Shown: positions 44,956 through 53,232, numbered from the stretch's first letter. The stretch: 64,000 nucleotides of DNA from Sipunculus nudus (GCA_026874595.1 JAPPUL010000095.1:434001-498000), one strand, 5' to 3'. The notes: a model not told the origin generated them from the letters alone. Made by a program: numbers and translations.

Positions 44956-45120
44956 ATTAGCAATACAGAAAAGTCATTTGCTCAAATTATCTTTGGCCCT
45001 ATTAATGAATCGACTAAAGCCTATTTTTTATCAAAAAAATGTATGGTAATAGTTAATAATGACGATTTAGTTGGCTTTTATGTAAAGGATATAGAAAAGA
45101 AATTTTATTATGATGATTAG
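44935..45120 (+). pseudogene. Immunity-like remnant R0 at the array centre
   Basis: On the plus strand a 61-codon frame without a start reads EVPKIEVISNTEKSFAQIIF, FLSKKCMVIVNNDDLVGFYV and ends at 45120, 21 bases before Rhs core of R1. Position and composition fit the C-terminus of an immunity protein whose start was lost at the junction. It overlaps the L1 remnant on the other strand by about 20 bases. Confidence 0.5.
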
Positions 45121-45141
45121 TCTTATTTAAGCTCTTAAGTT

Positions 45142-45807
45142 TGGCAATCGGCTGACCCTATACTTGCCAAGTATTTGCCTACAGGTAATAAAGAACATGA
45201 TAAAAACCTACCTGGCATGGGAGGTGTATATAACCCATTTAATTTAAATCTGTACGCTTATTCCCATCAGAACCCTGTTAAGCTTTTAGACCCTGACGGT
45301 GAGGCTGTTGGTGCTGCTGTTAGAGCCTTTAAGCTGATTAAAAAAGCTTATAAGGTTTATAAAAAAGAAGGGAAACTAACATGGAAAAACCTTAAGAAGG
45401 CAGGATTAGATGAATTAGCTGACGTTGCCGGAGATTTATATACCCTTTTTGATGAAAATGCCTCACTTTTGGATAAAGCAGAGGCTTTAAGTGATCTAGC
45501 TTTAGGTACTGAGTTTAGCAATAAAGGCGCTAAAGAAGTTAAGAGAATAGTAGATAAGGTTATTAAAGGTGGTAAACAGGCCCGTAAGAAGTTAGGGAGA
45601 TACTATCCAGATGCGAAAGTGGGTGAAATAATGAAAGGAAAACAAGGACGAATAAGAAAAGTTAATCTTGATAAGGGCTCCCCAAGCTGGGATGATATAC
45701 AAGACCTAACCTGGGGAGAGATTGTAGAAGGGGCAAAAAAGAATAAGAAGGGCTATAAAACTTTTAAAAAATTATTAGAGCAGGATAGATTTGATAAGAA
45801 AAAATGA
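45142..45807 (+). CDS. Rhs tip cassette R1
   Basis: Core WQSADPILAKYLPTGNKEHD, NLNLYAYSHQNPVKLLDPDG, then a 165-residue tip. The tip has a helical pre-tip (KLIKKAYKVYKKEGKLTWKN) and a terminus DKGSPSWDDIQDLTWGEIVE, GYKTFKKLLEQDRFDKKK. The stop overlaps the immunity ATG (ATGA), giving translational coupling. The same terminus occurs twice more in fragments. Tip family unknown, toxin role inferred from context. Confidence 0.75.
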   Translation, partial: WQSADPILAKYLPTGNKEHDKNLPGMGGVYNPFNLNLYAYSHQNPVKLLDPDGEAVGAAVRAFKLIKKAYKVYKKEGKLTWKNLKKAGLDELADVAGDLYTLFDENASLLDKAEALSDLALGTEFSNKGAKEVKRIVDKVIKGGKQARKKLGRYYPDAKVGEIMKGKQGRIRKVNLDKGSPSWDDIQDLTWGEIVEGAKKNKKGYKTFKKLLEQDRFDKKK

Positions 45808-46058
45808 AAAATAAAACCTATAAAAAATTACTTAATTTTCTTAAAGAATTAGATAAGCTTGTAGTACCTTATACGCTTTATCGTTCTAGAGCTAATGCAA
45901 TAATGGTAACTATTAAGTTTGCTAGAGAAATATGGGAGATTGAATTTATACATAATGATGAAGTAGAAGAAATAACTACAGAAAAATATATTAGTGATGG
46001 TGAAATACATTATGATGAAAGTCTTTTAGATGAAGCTATAAAGTGGTGGTCAGACTAG
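45804..46058 (+). CDS. Immunity-like protein of cassette R1, copy 2 of 3
   Basis: 84 residues, acidic, homologous to the proteins at 46193-46447 and 34184-34438 (shared pattern ANAIM..., REIWEIEFIHNDEVEEITTE). ATGA overlap with the R1 tip. More divergent than the other two copies, which fits matching to a slightly different tip terminus. Confidence 0.77.
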   Translation: MKNKTYKKLLNFLKELDKLVVPYTLYRSRANAIMVTIKFAREIWEIEFIHNDEVEEITTEKYISDGEIHYDESLLDEAIKWWSD

Positions 46059-46067
46059 CTTTTATAT

Positions 46068-46196
46068 AAGGGCTCCCCAAGCTGGGATGATATACAAGAC
46101 CTAACCTGGGGAGAGATTGTGAAAGGGGCAAAAAAGAATAAGCCTGGCTATAAAACCTTTAAAAAGTTATTAGAAAAGCAGGAGTATAATAAATGA
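46068..46196 (+). pseudogene. Duplicate tip terminus R1'
   Basis: A 42-codon frame without a start repeats the R1 terminus with substitutions (KGSPSWDDIQDLTWGEIVKG, PGYKTFKKLLEKQEYNK). Its stop overlaps the next immunity start as in R1. Only the last part of a tip is kept, with its full immunity gene. Confidence 0.8.
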
Positions 46197-46447
46197 TAGA
46201 AAAAGTATATAAAAAGCTACTTGATTTTGTCAATAGTTTAGATAAGCATAAAATACCTTATACACTTCGTTTCTCTAGGGAAAATGCAATAATGCTAATA
46301 GTTTTTATTCCTGGCGAACTATGGGAGATTGAATTTATACATGATGATGAAGTGGAAAAAATAACTACAGAAAAATACTTTAGCGATGGTGCAGTGCTTT
46401 GGGATGAAGGTCTTTTAGATGAGGCTATAAAGCGTTGGTCAGACTAG
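46193..46447 (+). CDS. Immunity-like protein, copy 3 of 3
   Basis: 84 residues, identical to the left-arm copy at 34184-34438 apart from residue 2. The surrounding DNA is also shared over the gene and a short part downstream. It keeps the ATGA overlap with tip terminus R1', so this is probably the source arrangement and the left-arm copy the transplanted one. Confidence 0.77.
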   Translation: MIEKVYKKLLDFVNSLDKHKIPYTLRFSRENAIMLIVFIPGELWEIEFIHDDEVEKITTEKYFSDGAVLWDEGLLDEAIKRWSD

Positions 46448-46485
46448 CTTTTATATAAGGGCTCCCCAAGCTGGGATGAGATTAA

Positions 46486-47142
46486 AGGTACTACGATCCT
46501 CGCTCAAGCCTATGGATAAGCCCAGACCCGATATTTGAAGATTACCTTAGTGGCAGTCCGAATGGAGGTATATATAGTTCATATAATTTAAATCCATATG
46601 CGTATACGTATCAAAATCCGCTTGGCTACACGGATCCAAGTGGAGGGCACCCTCTATTAGTTATTTGGGGAGGTAAAGCAGTATTAGAAGGGTTTGGCGA
46701 TGTGGGACTTGATGCTGCTATTGCTAAGGCATCGGGTGAGGAGTATGGCTTTAAAGATGCGGTCAAGTCTTTTGCTGGAGGCTTTGTCGCTGGGCTTATA
46801 GGCGCAGGTGCTGTTAATAAGATTAAAAAACTTAATCGTCTTAATAAATTAAGAAAAGCAGCTGAAGCAGCTAAAAAAGCTAAAGGGATGCTATCCCGTC
46901 TTGTTATAGATAGTACTGGAAAGATTCATGGTAAAATACCTAAGTTTGTACCTAAATCTTGGAAAAAAGACCAAATTAAAGATGTAATTAAAGAACTAAA
47001 AGAAAGTATTCAAGAAAGGAAAAGACTAAATAAAGAACATGGTGTAGATAAAGGTCATAGTAGAAGGCTTGGTGAAGAAGAACATTTTTTAAAACAATTA
47101 GAAAAAAAGTTAGAAAATTTTAAAGATAGGAAAAATAAATGA
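46486..47142 (+). CDS. Rhs tip cassette R2
   Basis: Core YYDPRSSLWISPDPIFEDYL, YAYTYQNPLGYTDPSG, then the pre-tip GHPLLVIWGGKAVLEGFGDV...GGFVAGLIGAG, nearly identical to L3. The tip then differs: KIHGKIPKFVPKSWKKDQIK, ERKRLNKEHGVDKGHSRRLG, a helical basic terminus. It is a clear case of one pre-tip joined to two tips. The frame opens just after a stop at 46483-46485. Tip activity unknown. Confidence 0.77.
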   Translation, partial: RYYDPRSSLWISPDPIFEDYLSGSPNGGIYSSYNLNPYAYTYQNPLGYTDPSGGHPLLVIWGGKAVLEGFGDVGLDAAIAKASGEEYGFKDAVKSFAGGFVAGLIGAGAVNKIKKLNRLNKLRKAAEAAKKAKGMLSRLVIDSTGKIHGKIPKFVPKSWKKDQIKDVIKELKESIQERKRLNKEHGVDKGHSRRLGEEEHFLKQLEKKLENFKDRKNK

Positions 47143-47819
47143 AACATTATATGAGAGATTTTAAAAAAGTAGACTCGCTCCTTAATTATGTAATATCAAA
47201 GCCTAGAAAAGGCAAAGTACTTAATGATTTATTAGAAGAATTTCGAGCTGGCTATCCTCTAATAAACCTAAAAAAGTTATTATTTCATCAAGATAGTCGC
47301 GTACAAAAAGAAGGTATATGGATAGCTTCTGAACTAGGGGTAAAATGTAAACCAATATTTAAAGATGTAGCTAAGTTAATGGATCATGAATTGCCTATTA
47401 TTCGCAGTTATTTATCCGATTGTGTATTAGTTTGTGCTGAGAAGGAAGACAGAGAAGCTATTGCTAAAATTATTTTATACTTCACTGATAGTCATGCAGG
47501 GGTTATTTGGGAAGCAATACGGTTTTTAACACGTTCTTCTATTAATCAACTACGATGGGGTCTTAGTTACTTTGAAGATGTAATAAAAGATCCTATACAC
47601 ATTAAAGGGCTTAATTTTTTAATAAATAGTGATAAAAAAAATACTAGAGAAATAGTATCGCTTTTAAATGATAAAAATGCTATCCTTAGAAAATATGGTC
47701 TTGCTTGTGCTGATAGAGTATTTCGTACTAATGATAAGCCACTAAAATTAGCATTAGAATCTAAATATGAAGAGATCAAAAGCTTGGCAATAGACCTTAT
47801 TGATTTAGCTTCTGATTAA
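47139..47819 (+). CDS. HEAT-like immunity protein of cassette R2
   Basis: 226 residues, helical repeats of HEAT/ARM type (NLKKLLFHQDSRVQKEGIWI, KLMDHELPIIRSYLSDCVLV, SLLNDKNAILRKYGLACADR). ATGA overlap with the R2 tip. HEAT-like immunity proteins are known in polymorphic toxin systems; assignment rests on this and position. Confidence 0.72.
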   Translation: MKHYMRDFKKVDSLLNYVISKPRKGKVLNDLLEEFRAGYPLINLKKLLFHQDSRVQKEGIWIASELGVKCKPIFKDVAKLMDHELPIIRSYLSDCVLVCAEKEDREAIAKIILYFTDSHAGVIWEAIRFLTRSSINQLRWGLSYFEDVIKDPIHIKGLNFLINSDKKNTREIVSLLNDKNAILRKYGLACADRVFRTNDKPLKLALESKYEEIKSLAIDLIDLASD

Positions 47820-47848
47820 AGTTAATCATTCTCATTTTCACTAGCCTT

Positions 47849-48208
47849 GTAGGCGCAGGTGCTGTTAATAAGATTAAAAAAGCTATTAAAGCATATAGAG
47901 CAACTAAGGCAACTAAACAAGCTAGAAAATCACTTGGAAGTAAGCCTTTTAATCCTTTTAAAGGGAAATCGCCAAAACAAGTAGAAAAGATGTTTAAGAA
48001 AAAAGGGTTTAAAAAAGTAGGCTCTAATCCGAGTGAAGGGAAAGGTGCATATATTAACCCCAAAACAAATCGTAAATATTATATCGATAAAGGTCAGGAT
48101 TATGGTAGAAAGGGAAAAGAGTATCCTCATGTAGATGTTCATAGAGGAACTAAGTCTAATAAGAATAAAAGGAAATATCCACTTGGGGATAAACTAAAGG
48201 ATAAGTAA
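47849..48208 (+). pseudogene. Rhs tip fragment R3
   Basis: Starts inside the pre-tip (VGAGAVNKIKK, shared with R2) and lacks all core sequence. It continues into a tip with KGAYINPKTNRKYYIDKGQD, KEYPHVDVHRG and KRKYPLGDKL. The PHVDVHR...YPLG terminus is a recurrent polymorphic toxin end, likely an RNase-like fold. The earliest ATG in frame is 47990, without a clear Shine-Dalgarno sequence. Truncated 5' end, tip domain complete. Confidence 0.7.
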
Positions 48209-48242
48209 CTATTATAGCATACTAATATTAAAAGGAGTCAGA

Positions 48243-48491
48243 ATGAGTGAAAAGATTTTAACTTTTGTATTTAACAAAGAAAATGAATGCTTAGAGATTC
48301 ATACTAATTATCTAGGAATAAAAGAGCTTATAGAATATTTAGAATATATGCTCAAAATAGAGTCCCCGAAATTACCAGAGCATATTCATTTAATGTCTCC
48401 TAGTTGGGGAGGAGAAGAATTAACTGAAGATAAAGAATATATTGTAGATGGTAAGTTAATAAAGCATGTAAAAGCATATAGGTGGGAATAA
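48243..48491 (+). CDS. Imm32-like immunity protein of fragment R3
   Basis: 82 residues. The motif HIHLMSPSWGGEELT near residues 47-61 matches the Imm32 family pattern (H.HL..P.WGG..L). An AAAGGAG site eight bases before the ATG indicates independent translation. Likely cognate to the R3 tip. Confidence 0.65.
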   Translation: MSEKILTFVFNKENECLEIHTNYLGIKELIEYLEYMLKIESPKLPEHIHLMSPSWGGEELTEDKEYIVDGKLIKHVKAYRWE

Positions 48492-48536
48492 CTGTATTTC
48501 TAATGCAGGCTATCAAAACATTAACCTACTTTATAG

Positions 48537-48710
48537 TTTGATAAGCTAACTAAGGGGTTAGAAGTTAAAATTAATACTAAGGATAATGTTAGAAGTGCAA
48601 CACTTAAAGATGGTAGTACTGTATCTGTTAGGCCCCATAGTGGTGAAGACTTACCTACAATTCAAATAAGCCCAAAACATGGGAAAGATACTAAAATACG
48701 TTATAGGTAG
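48537..48710 (+). pseudogene. Tip terminus fragment R4
   Basis: A 57-codon frame preceded by a stop. It repeats the end of the L3 tip with changes (FDKLTKGLEVKINTKDNVRS, TLKDGSTVSVRPHSGEDLPT, KIRYR). No core, pre-tip or start is present. Its immunity gene follows eight bases later. Confidence 0.8.
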
Positions 48711-48718
48711 GAGTAAGT

Positions 48719-49330
48719 ATGAAAGTAATTACTGACTTGGACAAAATAAAAAGCTTTGAAAATAAGTTATCAGAAATTACAAGTAGTTGGAAGGATTTAG
48801 ATACTAGTTATCTAGAAAGGATGAATTGGCTTGTTGTTCTTACTCAAGAAACCCCTTTTTATTGGTATGTAGAAGAGAACGACGAAAGAGATGATGAAGA
48901 AGAATATGCTTTTGGAATAGATGTGCGCTCATTCGTTAGGACTTTAAAGAAAATGGGTTATCAGAGTTGTTATGCTTGGGTAGAGGGGGGAGGGCCTGAC
49001 TCCACCTTTGAGTTAGAAATAACTGAAGAAGACATATTAGATTTTAGCGATGAGAACTATATTCATTATGCTCTTTTTCCTAAAGATTATTCATTTGTTG
49101 TGTTAGATGCAGATGACTATTCTTTAGTTGCAGGCCAAAAAGAGTTTATAGAAAGTATAAGTGAGTGTGATATAGAAACAGCACTGAATGCATTTAAAAA
49201 AGGTGTAACTACTGGTTGGGCAGAGCCAAATAGTAAGAATGCTAAAGAGTGGATTAGTTTCTTTTTAAATATTTATGAAAAATACAAATCCCACAATGAA
49301 AAGATATTAAAGAAGCTGGGAGGAGGATAA
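48719..49330 (+). CDS. Putative immunity protein of R4, paralogue of L3 immunity
   Basis: 203 residues, acidic, closely similar to 41738-42349 along its length (DLDTSYLERMNWLVVLTQET, KMGYQSCYAWVEGGGPDSTF). A GGAGTAAGT site precedes the ATG. The immunity gene is intact while its tip is reduced to a tail, so it would still protect against the full tip. Confidence 0.75.
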   Translation: MKVITDLDKIKSFENKLSEITSSWKDLDTSYLERMNWLVVLTQETPFYWYVEENDERDDEEEYAFGIDVRSFVRTLKKMGYQSCYAWVEGGGPDSTFELEITEEDILDFSDENYIHYALFPKDYSFVVLDADDYSLVAGQKEFIESISECDIETALNAFKKGVTTGWAEPNSKNAKEWISFFLNIYEKYKSHNEKILKKLGGG

Positions 49331-49363
49331 AGCTTAAAAGTTTAGCTATACTGTTTTGTATCC

Positions 49364-50152
49364 AGGTATTACGACCCAAGAGTAAGTATCTGGATTAGCC
49401 CAGACCCGATACTTGCTGCTTACTTACCCACAGGTGATAAAGAGCGTGATACAAATCTACCTGGCATGGGAGGTGTATATAACCCATTTAATTTAAATCT
49501 GTATGCTTATGGCTATCAGAATCCGGTTAAGTATATAGATCCTGATGGTAGAATTATTAAACTTGCCCCAAAACTAACTGAAGAGCAAAGAGGTCAGATT
49601 ATTGATACAATGCAAAAGCTTACTAATGATAAGTTAGAATATAATCCTAAGACTCGTCAACTTACACCATCTAAGACGTCTCCAAGTTCTACTAATAAAC
49701 CCAAAGGAACAGAGTTAATAAGAAGGCTTCATCGTTCTAAGAGGACTGTGACTATTCATATTGGGTATGAAGGTAATAAAGAAATGGATGCAAACCCTAG
49801 AAATGCTAGTAATGGTATAGGTACTGATACGACTGTCAACTTTGATCCTACGTCAAATCCAGCTATTATGACTGTAGATCCTAAAACAGGTAGAGTTTCA
49901 AGACAAAGAGGTAGGCCTAATCAAATTGGGCTAGGGCATGAGTTGATACACTCTGACCATATTATGAGTGGGGAGGTAGACTTTAACTTAATGTCCCATA
50001 GTTATAAGACTAGAGGAGGAACTAAAACACAAATCAGGCCAATAGAAGAACTTAGGACTGTTGGTGTAAAAGGTGTTAGACAAGGTGATATTACAGAGAA
50101 TCAGTTAAGAAGAGAGCAAGATCAACCTTTAAGAGGAGCGTATAGTCCATGA
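49364..50152 (+). CDS. Rhs tip cassette R5, M91-type metallopeptidase tip
   Basis: Core RYYDPRVSIWISPDPILAAY, YAYGYQNPVKYIDPDG. The tip has GLGHELIHSDHIMSGEVDFN, whose HELIH is a zinc-protease HExxH motif, and GDITENQLRREQDQPLRGAY near its end. That combination matches peptidase family M91 (NleD-like) domains found in effectors and polymorphic toxins. The glutamate of EELRTVG is a plausible third ligand. ATGA-type overlap with the next gene. Proteolytic activity inferred. Confidence 0.82.
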   Translation, partial: RYYDPRVSIWISPDPILAAYLPTGDKERDTNLPGMGGVYNPFNLNLYAYGYQNPVKYIDPDGRIIKLAPKLTEEQRGQIIDTMQKLTNDKLEYNPKTRQLTPSKTSPSSTNKPKGTELIRRLHRSKRTVTIHIGYEGNKEMDANPRNASNGIGTDTTVNFDPTSNPAIMTVDPKTGRVSRQRGRPNQIGLGHELIHSDHIMSGEVDFNLMSHSYKTRGGTKTQIRPIEELRTVGVKGVRQGDITENQLRREQDQPLRGAYSP

Positions 50153-50694
50153 AAGTATTAGTTATTATCCTATCAAATATTTTTCTTTTAATTATTTTAA
50201 ATGTTTGTACTAGCCCAAAAGCCTTTAAAAGAATAAAACCAGAGAATCTCATGTTAAAAAAAGAAATTACATTACTAATGGCGCTAGGTGGATATTCTGG
50301 ACATATAATTCATATATCTAAAGATAAAAAATTAACTTATGTCGTAGGTGAGCCTGAGTTTATGCCTGACTCAGAAAATACTTCAAAATATATTACATCT
50401 AAGATTAATATAAAAAATATTACTATTGATAAAAGCTATAGTAGATTAAAAAAAACTTTAACTAGTAGTGTGATTCTAAAGATAAATGATTTGATAAAAG
50501 ATGAAAAGTCTCTTTTATATGATGATAAATCTGTAGTGAAAGATGATTTTCAATACCACTTGTACTTAGATAAAGAAAAGAAATTGTTTGGATACGAAGC
50601 GAATTTGAATAAATATCCAACTAATGCAAAGGTCTTAATAAAGCTAATTTTAAAAGAAGTGGGTGAGTTATATGACATACCCGGAGGTGCATAA
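50149..50694 (+). CDS. Putative lipoprotein immunity protein of cassette R5
   Basis: 181 residues. An N-terminal hydrophobic signal (LVIILSNIFLLIILNVC) ends in an LNVC lipobox-like motif at Cys21, suggesting anchoring at the membrane. The remainder is Lys-rich (SGHIIHISKDKKLTYVVGEP). Its ATG overlaps the R5 stop. An envelope location would fit protection against a protease acting outside the cytoplasm, but this is inference. Confidence 0.62.
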   Translation: MKVLVIILSNIFLLIILNVCTSPKAFKRIKPENLMLKKEITLLMALGGYSGHIIHISKDKKLTYVVGEPEFMPDSENTSKYITSKINIKNITIDKSYSRLKKTLTSSVILKINDLIKDEKSLLYDDKSVVKDDFQYHLYLDKEKKLFGYEANLNKYPTNAKVLIKLILKEVGELYDIPGGA

Positions 50695-50716
50695 TAATTA
50701 AGGTATTATTTCTTAA

Positions 50717-50941
50717 GAAGAATTTAGAGCCGTTGGTTTAAAGTATAATAGGAAAGGTGATATTACAGAGAATCAGTTAAGAAGAGAGCAAGGACAACCT
50801 TTAAGAGGAGCATATCCTATTAAGCATTTAAAAGAATACCCTCTTAAAAGCGTTATTTTAACTAGGAAAAAGTTTATGAATGATAACTATTTTAAACTTA
50901 ACTTTCTTACAAATAAAAAAAACTATAACATTAAACCATAA
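50717..50941 (+). pseudogene. Second M91-type tip terminus R6
   Basis: A 74-codon frame without a proper start repeats the R5 end (EEFRAVGL, GDITENQLRREQGQPLRGAY) and then diverges into a Lys/Asn-rich tail. HExxH is missing. A remnant of another M91 cassette at the right edge of the array. Confidence 0.75.
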
Positions 50942-51176
50942 CATGTTTCACTATGATATTACTTATAGCCCATATGAGGGCAAGATAACATCTTTTGGTA
51001 GTGGTTCTATAATATCAGCTAAGCACTTAGAAGACAACACCATAAGCCTTAAGTTATATGGTTTTATAAGTAAAGAACCACTATTTTTACCATTTTTTAA
51101 TAACTACAGTTTTAGCTATGAAGTCATGAATAGTTTGCCTTTCTTTGTTAGTAAAAAAAACTATAATAGAAAATAA
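50880..51176 (+). CDS. Hypothetical protein at array edge, possible immunity remnant
   Basis: 98 codons overlapping the R6 tail in another frame. The recognisable part (FHYDITYSPYEGKITSFGSG, KLYGFISKEPLFLPFF) looks beta-rich. The last 30 codons run antisense to the RDD gene's end, so the natural C-terminus was probably lost. Position suggests an immunity gene cut by the array boundary. No good ribosome site. Confidence 0.3.
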   Translation: MITILNLTFLQIKKTITLNHNMFHYDITYSPYEGKITSFGSGSIISAKHLEDNTISLKLYGFISKEPLFLPFFNNYSFSYEVMNSLPFFVSKKNYNRK

Positions 51177-52205
51177 TATCCAAAACATATATGTTAATGA
51201 GGCTGTGCCAAACCATATATCCATCTTGTCATCAACAAGGTCTGATCGAGCAAATGGGGCTAATGATAAATAATAATCAGCGTCAAGGCTTGCTATGACA
51301 AAAGCTCTTATAGCATAAAAACTAAATATAACTAAAGAATCTATAAAAGTTCGCTTAAAACTACTTAAATAACTTATCTTTGTTCCATCCATATTTGTAA
51401 TTTGCATTTTAAACGCTAACTTGCCTGGCGTCCCACCTGCATATACATTGAAAAGTATAAAATATAAAGGTAGTAAAATAGATAGTAAACTAAGAGTAGT
51501 AACAGTTAATATTATGTTATTATAATCCTCAACAATAACAAAAGATAAACCAATAATAGGTATAATAGTTAATAAGTCTAAACACCTTGCCGCAAGGCGC
51601 CTAAAAAAACCTGCATAGCTAACTAATATATTAGTTTTACTATCTGATATATGCCTTCTTTTGGTGTCTATGACTATAGTATTTGCTATCATATCATGAA
51701 GAGTACGGTTTTTACTATTTATAAGTAATACTATAAATGAAACTAATATCCACCAAATATATAATGACGTAAGTATATCATTACTAGTTAGCATATGGTC
51801 GTAAAGAAAATCAAAACGATCCCAAATATCTAAAGTTAAATAATGGTTATAATCAATTTGAAGTAATGTGAGAGTATCAATATATAGAAAAGCTAATGTA
51901 AATATAATAAATATAGAATAACGCTTAAAACTATCTAACCAACCTATAATAGAACCATCAGGTTTTGTAACACGAATACCAACAATAAACTTCCCTAGCG
52001 TGGCTCCATAACGTGCATGTAAAAAGAGAAAATACATAGAATACAATATCGATAATAAAATATAAAGGGTAATATCTATATATACACCAAAACCACCACC
52101 TATAATATACACAGCCGTAAAAGGTAGAACAATTAACATGTCTAAACAAAAAGCTGCAAAACGTAAACCAAAACTAGCGTATTTCTTTTCTGTAATAATA
52201 TCCAT
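51087..52205 (-). CDS. Tandem RDD-domain membrane protein
   Basis: 372 residues with two RDD units. Unit 1 (about 8-155) has ASFGLRFAAFCLDMLIVLPF and GATLGKFIVGIRVTKPDGS; unit 2 (about 195-370) has FFRRLAARCLDLLTIIPIIG and GGTPGKLAFKMQITNMDGTK. Each has several membrane helices. RDD proteins are implicated in ion transport or envelope stress; the tandem fusion is less common. Its 3' end overlaps the array edge by 90 bases. GGAGG stands upstream of ATG 52205. Confidence 0.83.
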   Translation of the reverse strand: MDIITEKKYASFGLRFAAFCLDMLIVLPFTAVYIIGGGFGVYIDITLYILLSILYSMYFLFLHARYGATLGKFIVGIRVTKPDGSIIGWLDSFKRYSIFIIFTLAFLYIDTLTLLQIDYNHYLTLDIWDRFDFLYDHMLTSNDILTSLYIWWILVSFIVLLINSKNRTLHDMIANTIVIDTKRRHISDSKTNILVSYAGFFRRLAARCLDLLTIIPIIGLSFVIVEDYNNIILTVTTLSLLSILLPLYFILFNVYAGGTPGKLAFKMQITNMDGTKISYLSSFKRTFIDSLVIFSFYAIRAFVIASLDADYYLSLAPFARSDLVDDKMDIWFGTASLTYMFWILFSIIVFFTNKERQTIHDFIAKTVVIKKW

Positions 52206-52542
52206 AAATCCTCCTATTCAAATATAACTGGCTATAAATGATACTTGATAGTATTTATATTTCTTAATACACAACCTATAAAGTTAACCTATATATATAT
52301 TTCAAACGCTTTTGATATAAATGGTTATGCTAATATAGCTATTTGTAATAACTGTGATACAGATTTTAATATATAAGTTTAAGATAGCTTTAACTTCTTG
52401 TTTATTATAAAGGCAGGTCTATGTTAGCAGGAGGGATAAGGTTTAGAATGAATACCAAATAAAATTGTGTGTGAATCTTAAATATATTGATAGTTATAGA
52501 TACTTAAATGGTTATAACTATCAATATATAATAATTATTCCA
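52206..52542. other. Intergenic region between barrel gene and RDD gene
   Basis: 337 AT-rich bases, no gene seen. An inverted repeat of TTGATAGTTATA / TATAACTATCAA type spans about 52489-52526 on either side of a short loop. It lies after the barrel gene stop and is a plausible terminator or transcript-end hairpin, although no long T-run follows. The rest shows nothing further that I can support. Confidence 0.45.
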
Positions 52543-53232
52543 TTAGAACGAATAACCTACACCCACGCCGCCAAGACCATAAAATCCAAGAGTTGCATTA
52601 GTATTAATGTACAGTCCAAGGCGAAGCATAGCTTGTAAAGATAAACCAAAATTAAAAGTATACCTCCATCCAAACTCAGCACTAGGGGCAAAAGTAGCCA
52701 CAAATTTTGCACCCGATGTATTAGTAGTATTTTGATTAGACAACGCTTTCCTTGCATCCTCTGCCAACTTTTTTGCTTGCTCTGCTAGCGACCCCCCTCC
52801 AAGCCCAGCAAGACCCAAACCTGACGTGTTTGTACCAAGTACAATATCGAGAGAAGGACCTATCCAAAAACCATGAGGTCTGATTCCTTTAATTATAGCA
52901 AACCGAGCAGACACTCCTAAAAAAAATGATGATAGCATTAACTCTGAAGTTAGTTCCTCTTTTGCAAAGTTCTTACTTGGACTCCCTGGCCCAAGAATCA
53001 AAGCTCCTCCTAATGCAGTCCCTCCAAGCCTGGGTGCTATACTTAACGACTTGCTTAGACGAATATCACCCTCAACCTCAAACTGAAAACCAAAAGACCC
53101 TCCCATGAAATTAACACCAACAGCATATTTTCTGTCAGTATCACCACCTGATAATACACTAGCTGCAAAAGTCTCTTTTGCTACAGGAAATAACAACAAA
53201 ACAAATATCGAAACTCTAATAAACTTAAACAT
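52543..53232 (-). CDS. Outer-membrane beta-barrel protein candidate
   Basis: 229 residues. A signal peptide (about 1-23, FVLLLFPVAKETFAAS) precedes a Gly- and aromatic-rich mature protein with alternating hydrophobic strands (YAVGVNFMGGSFGFQFEVEG, FLGVSARFAIIKGIRPHGFW, FGLSLQAMLRLGLYINTN). It ends in GYSF, with the terminal aromatic residue favoured for barrel assembly. A Gly/Leu loop and a charged loop (about 140-170) may be exposed. TAGGAG precedes the ATG, behind a five-base tandem repeat. Confidence 0.7.
   Translation of the reverse strand: MFKFIRVSIFVLLLFPVAKETFAASVLSGGDTDRKYAVGVNFMGGSFGFQFEVEGDIRLSKSLSIAPRLGGTALGGALILGPGSPSKNFAKEELTSELMLSSFFLGVSARFAIIKGIRPHGFWIGPSLDIVLGTNTSGLGLAGLGGGSLAEQAKKLAEDARKALSNQNTTNTSGAKFVATFAPSAEFGWRYTFNFGLSLQAMLRLGLYINTNATLGFYGLGGVGVGYSF

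Noticed and set aside
34000-51100. Mobile element or integron carrying the cassettes
   Set aside because: No transposase, integrase, attC-like hairpin or terminal repeat was found; homologous recombination in the core explains the layout better.
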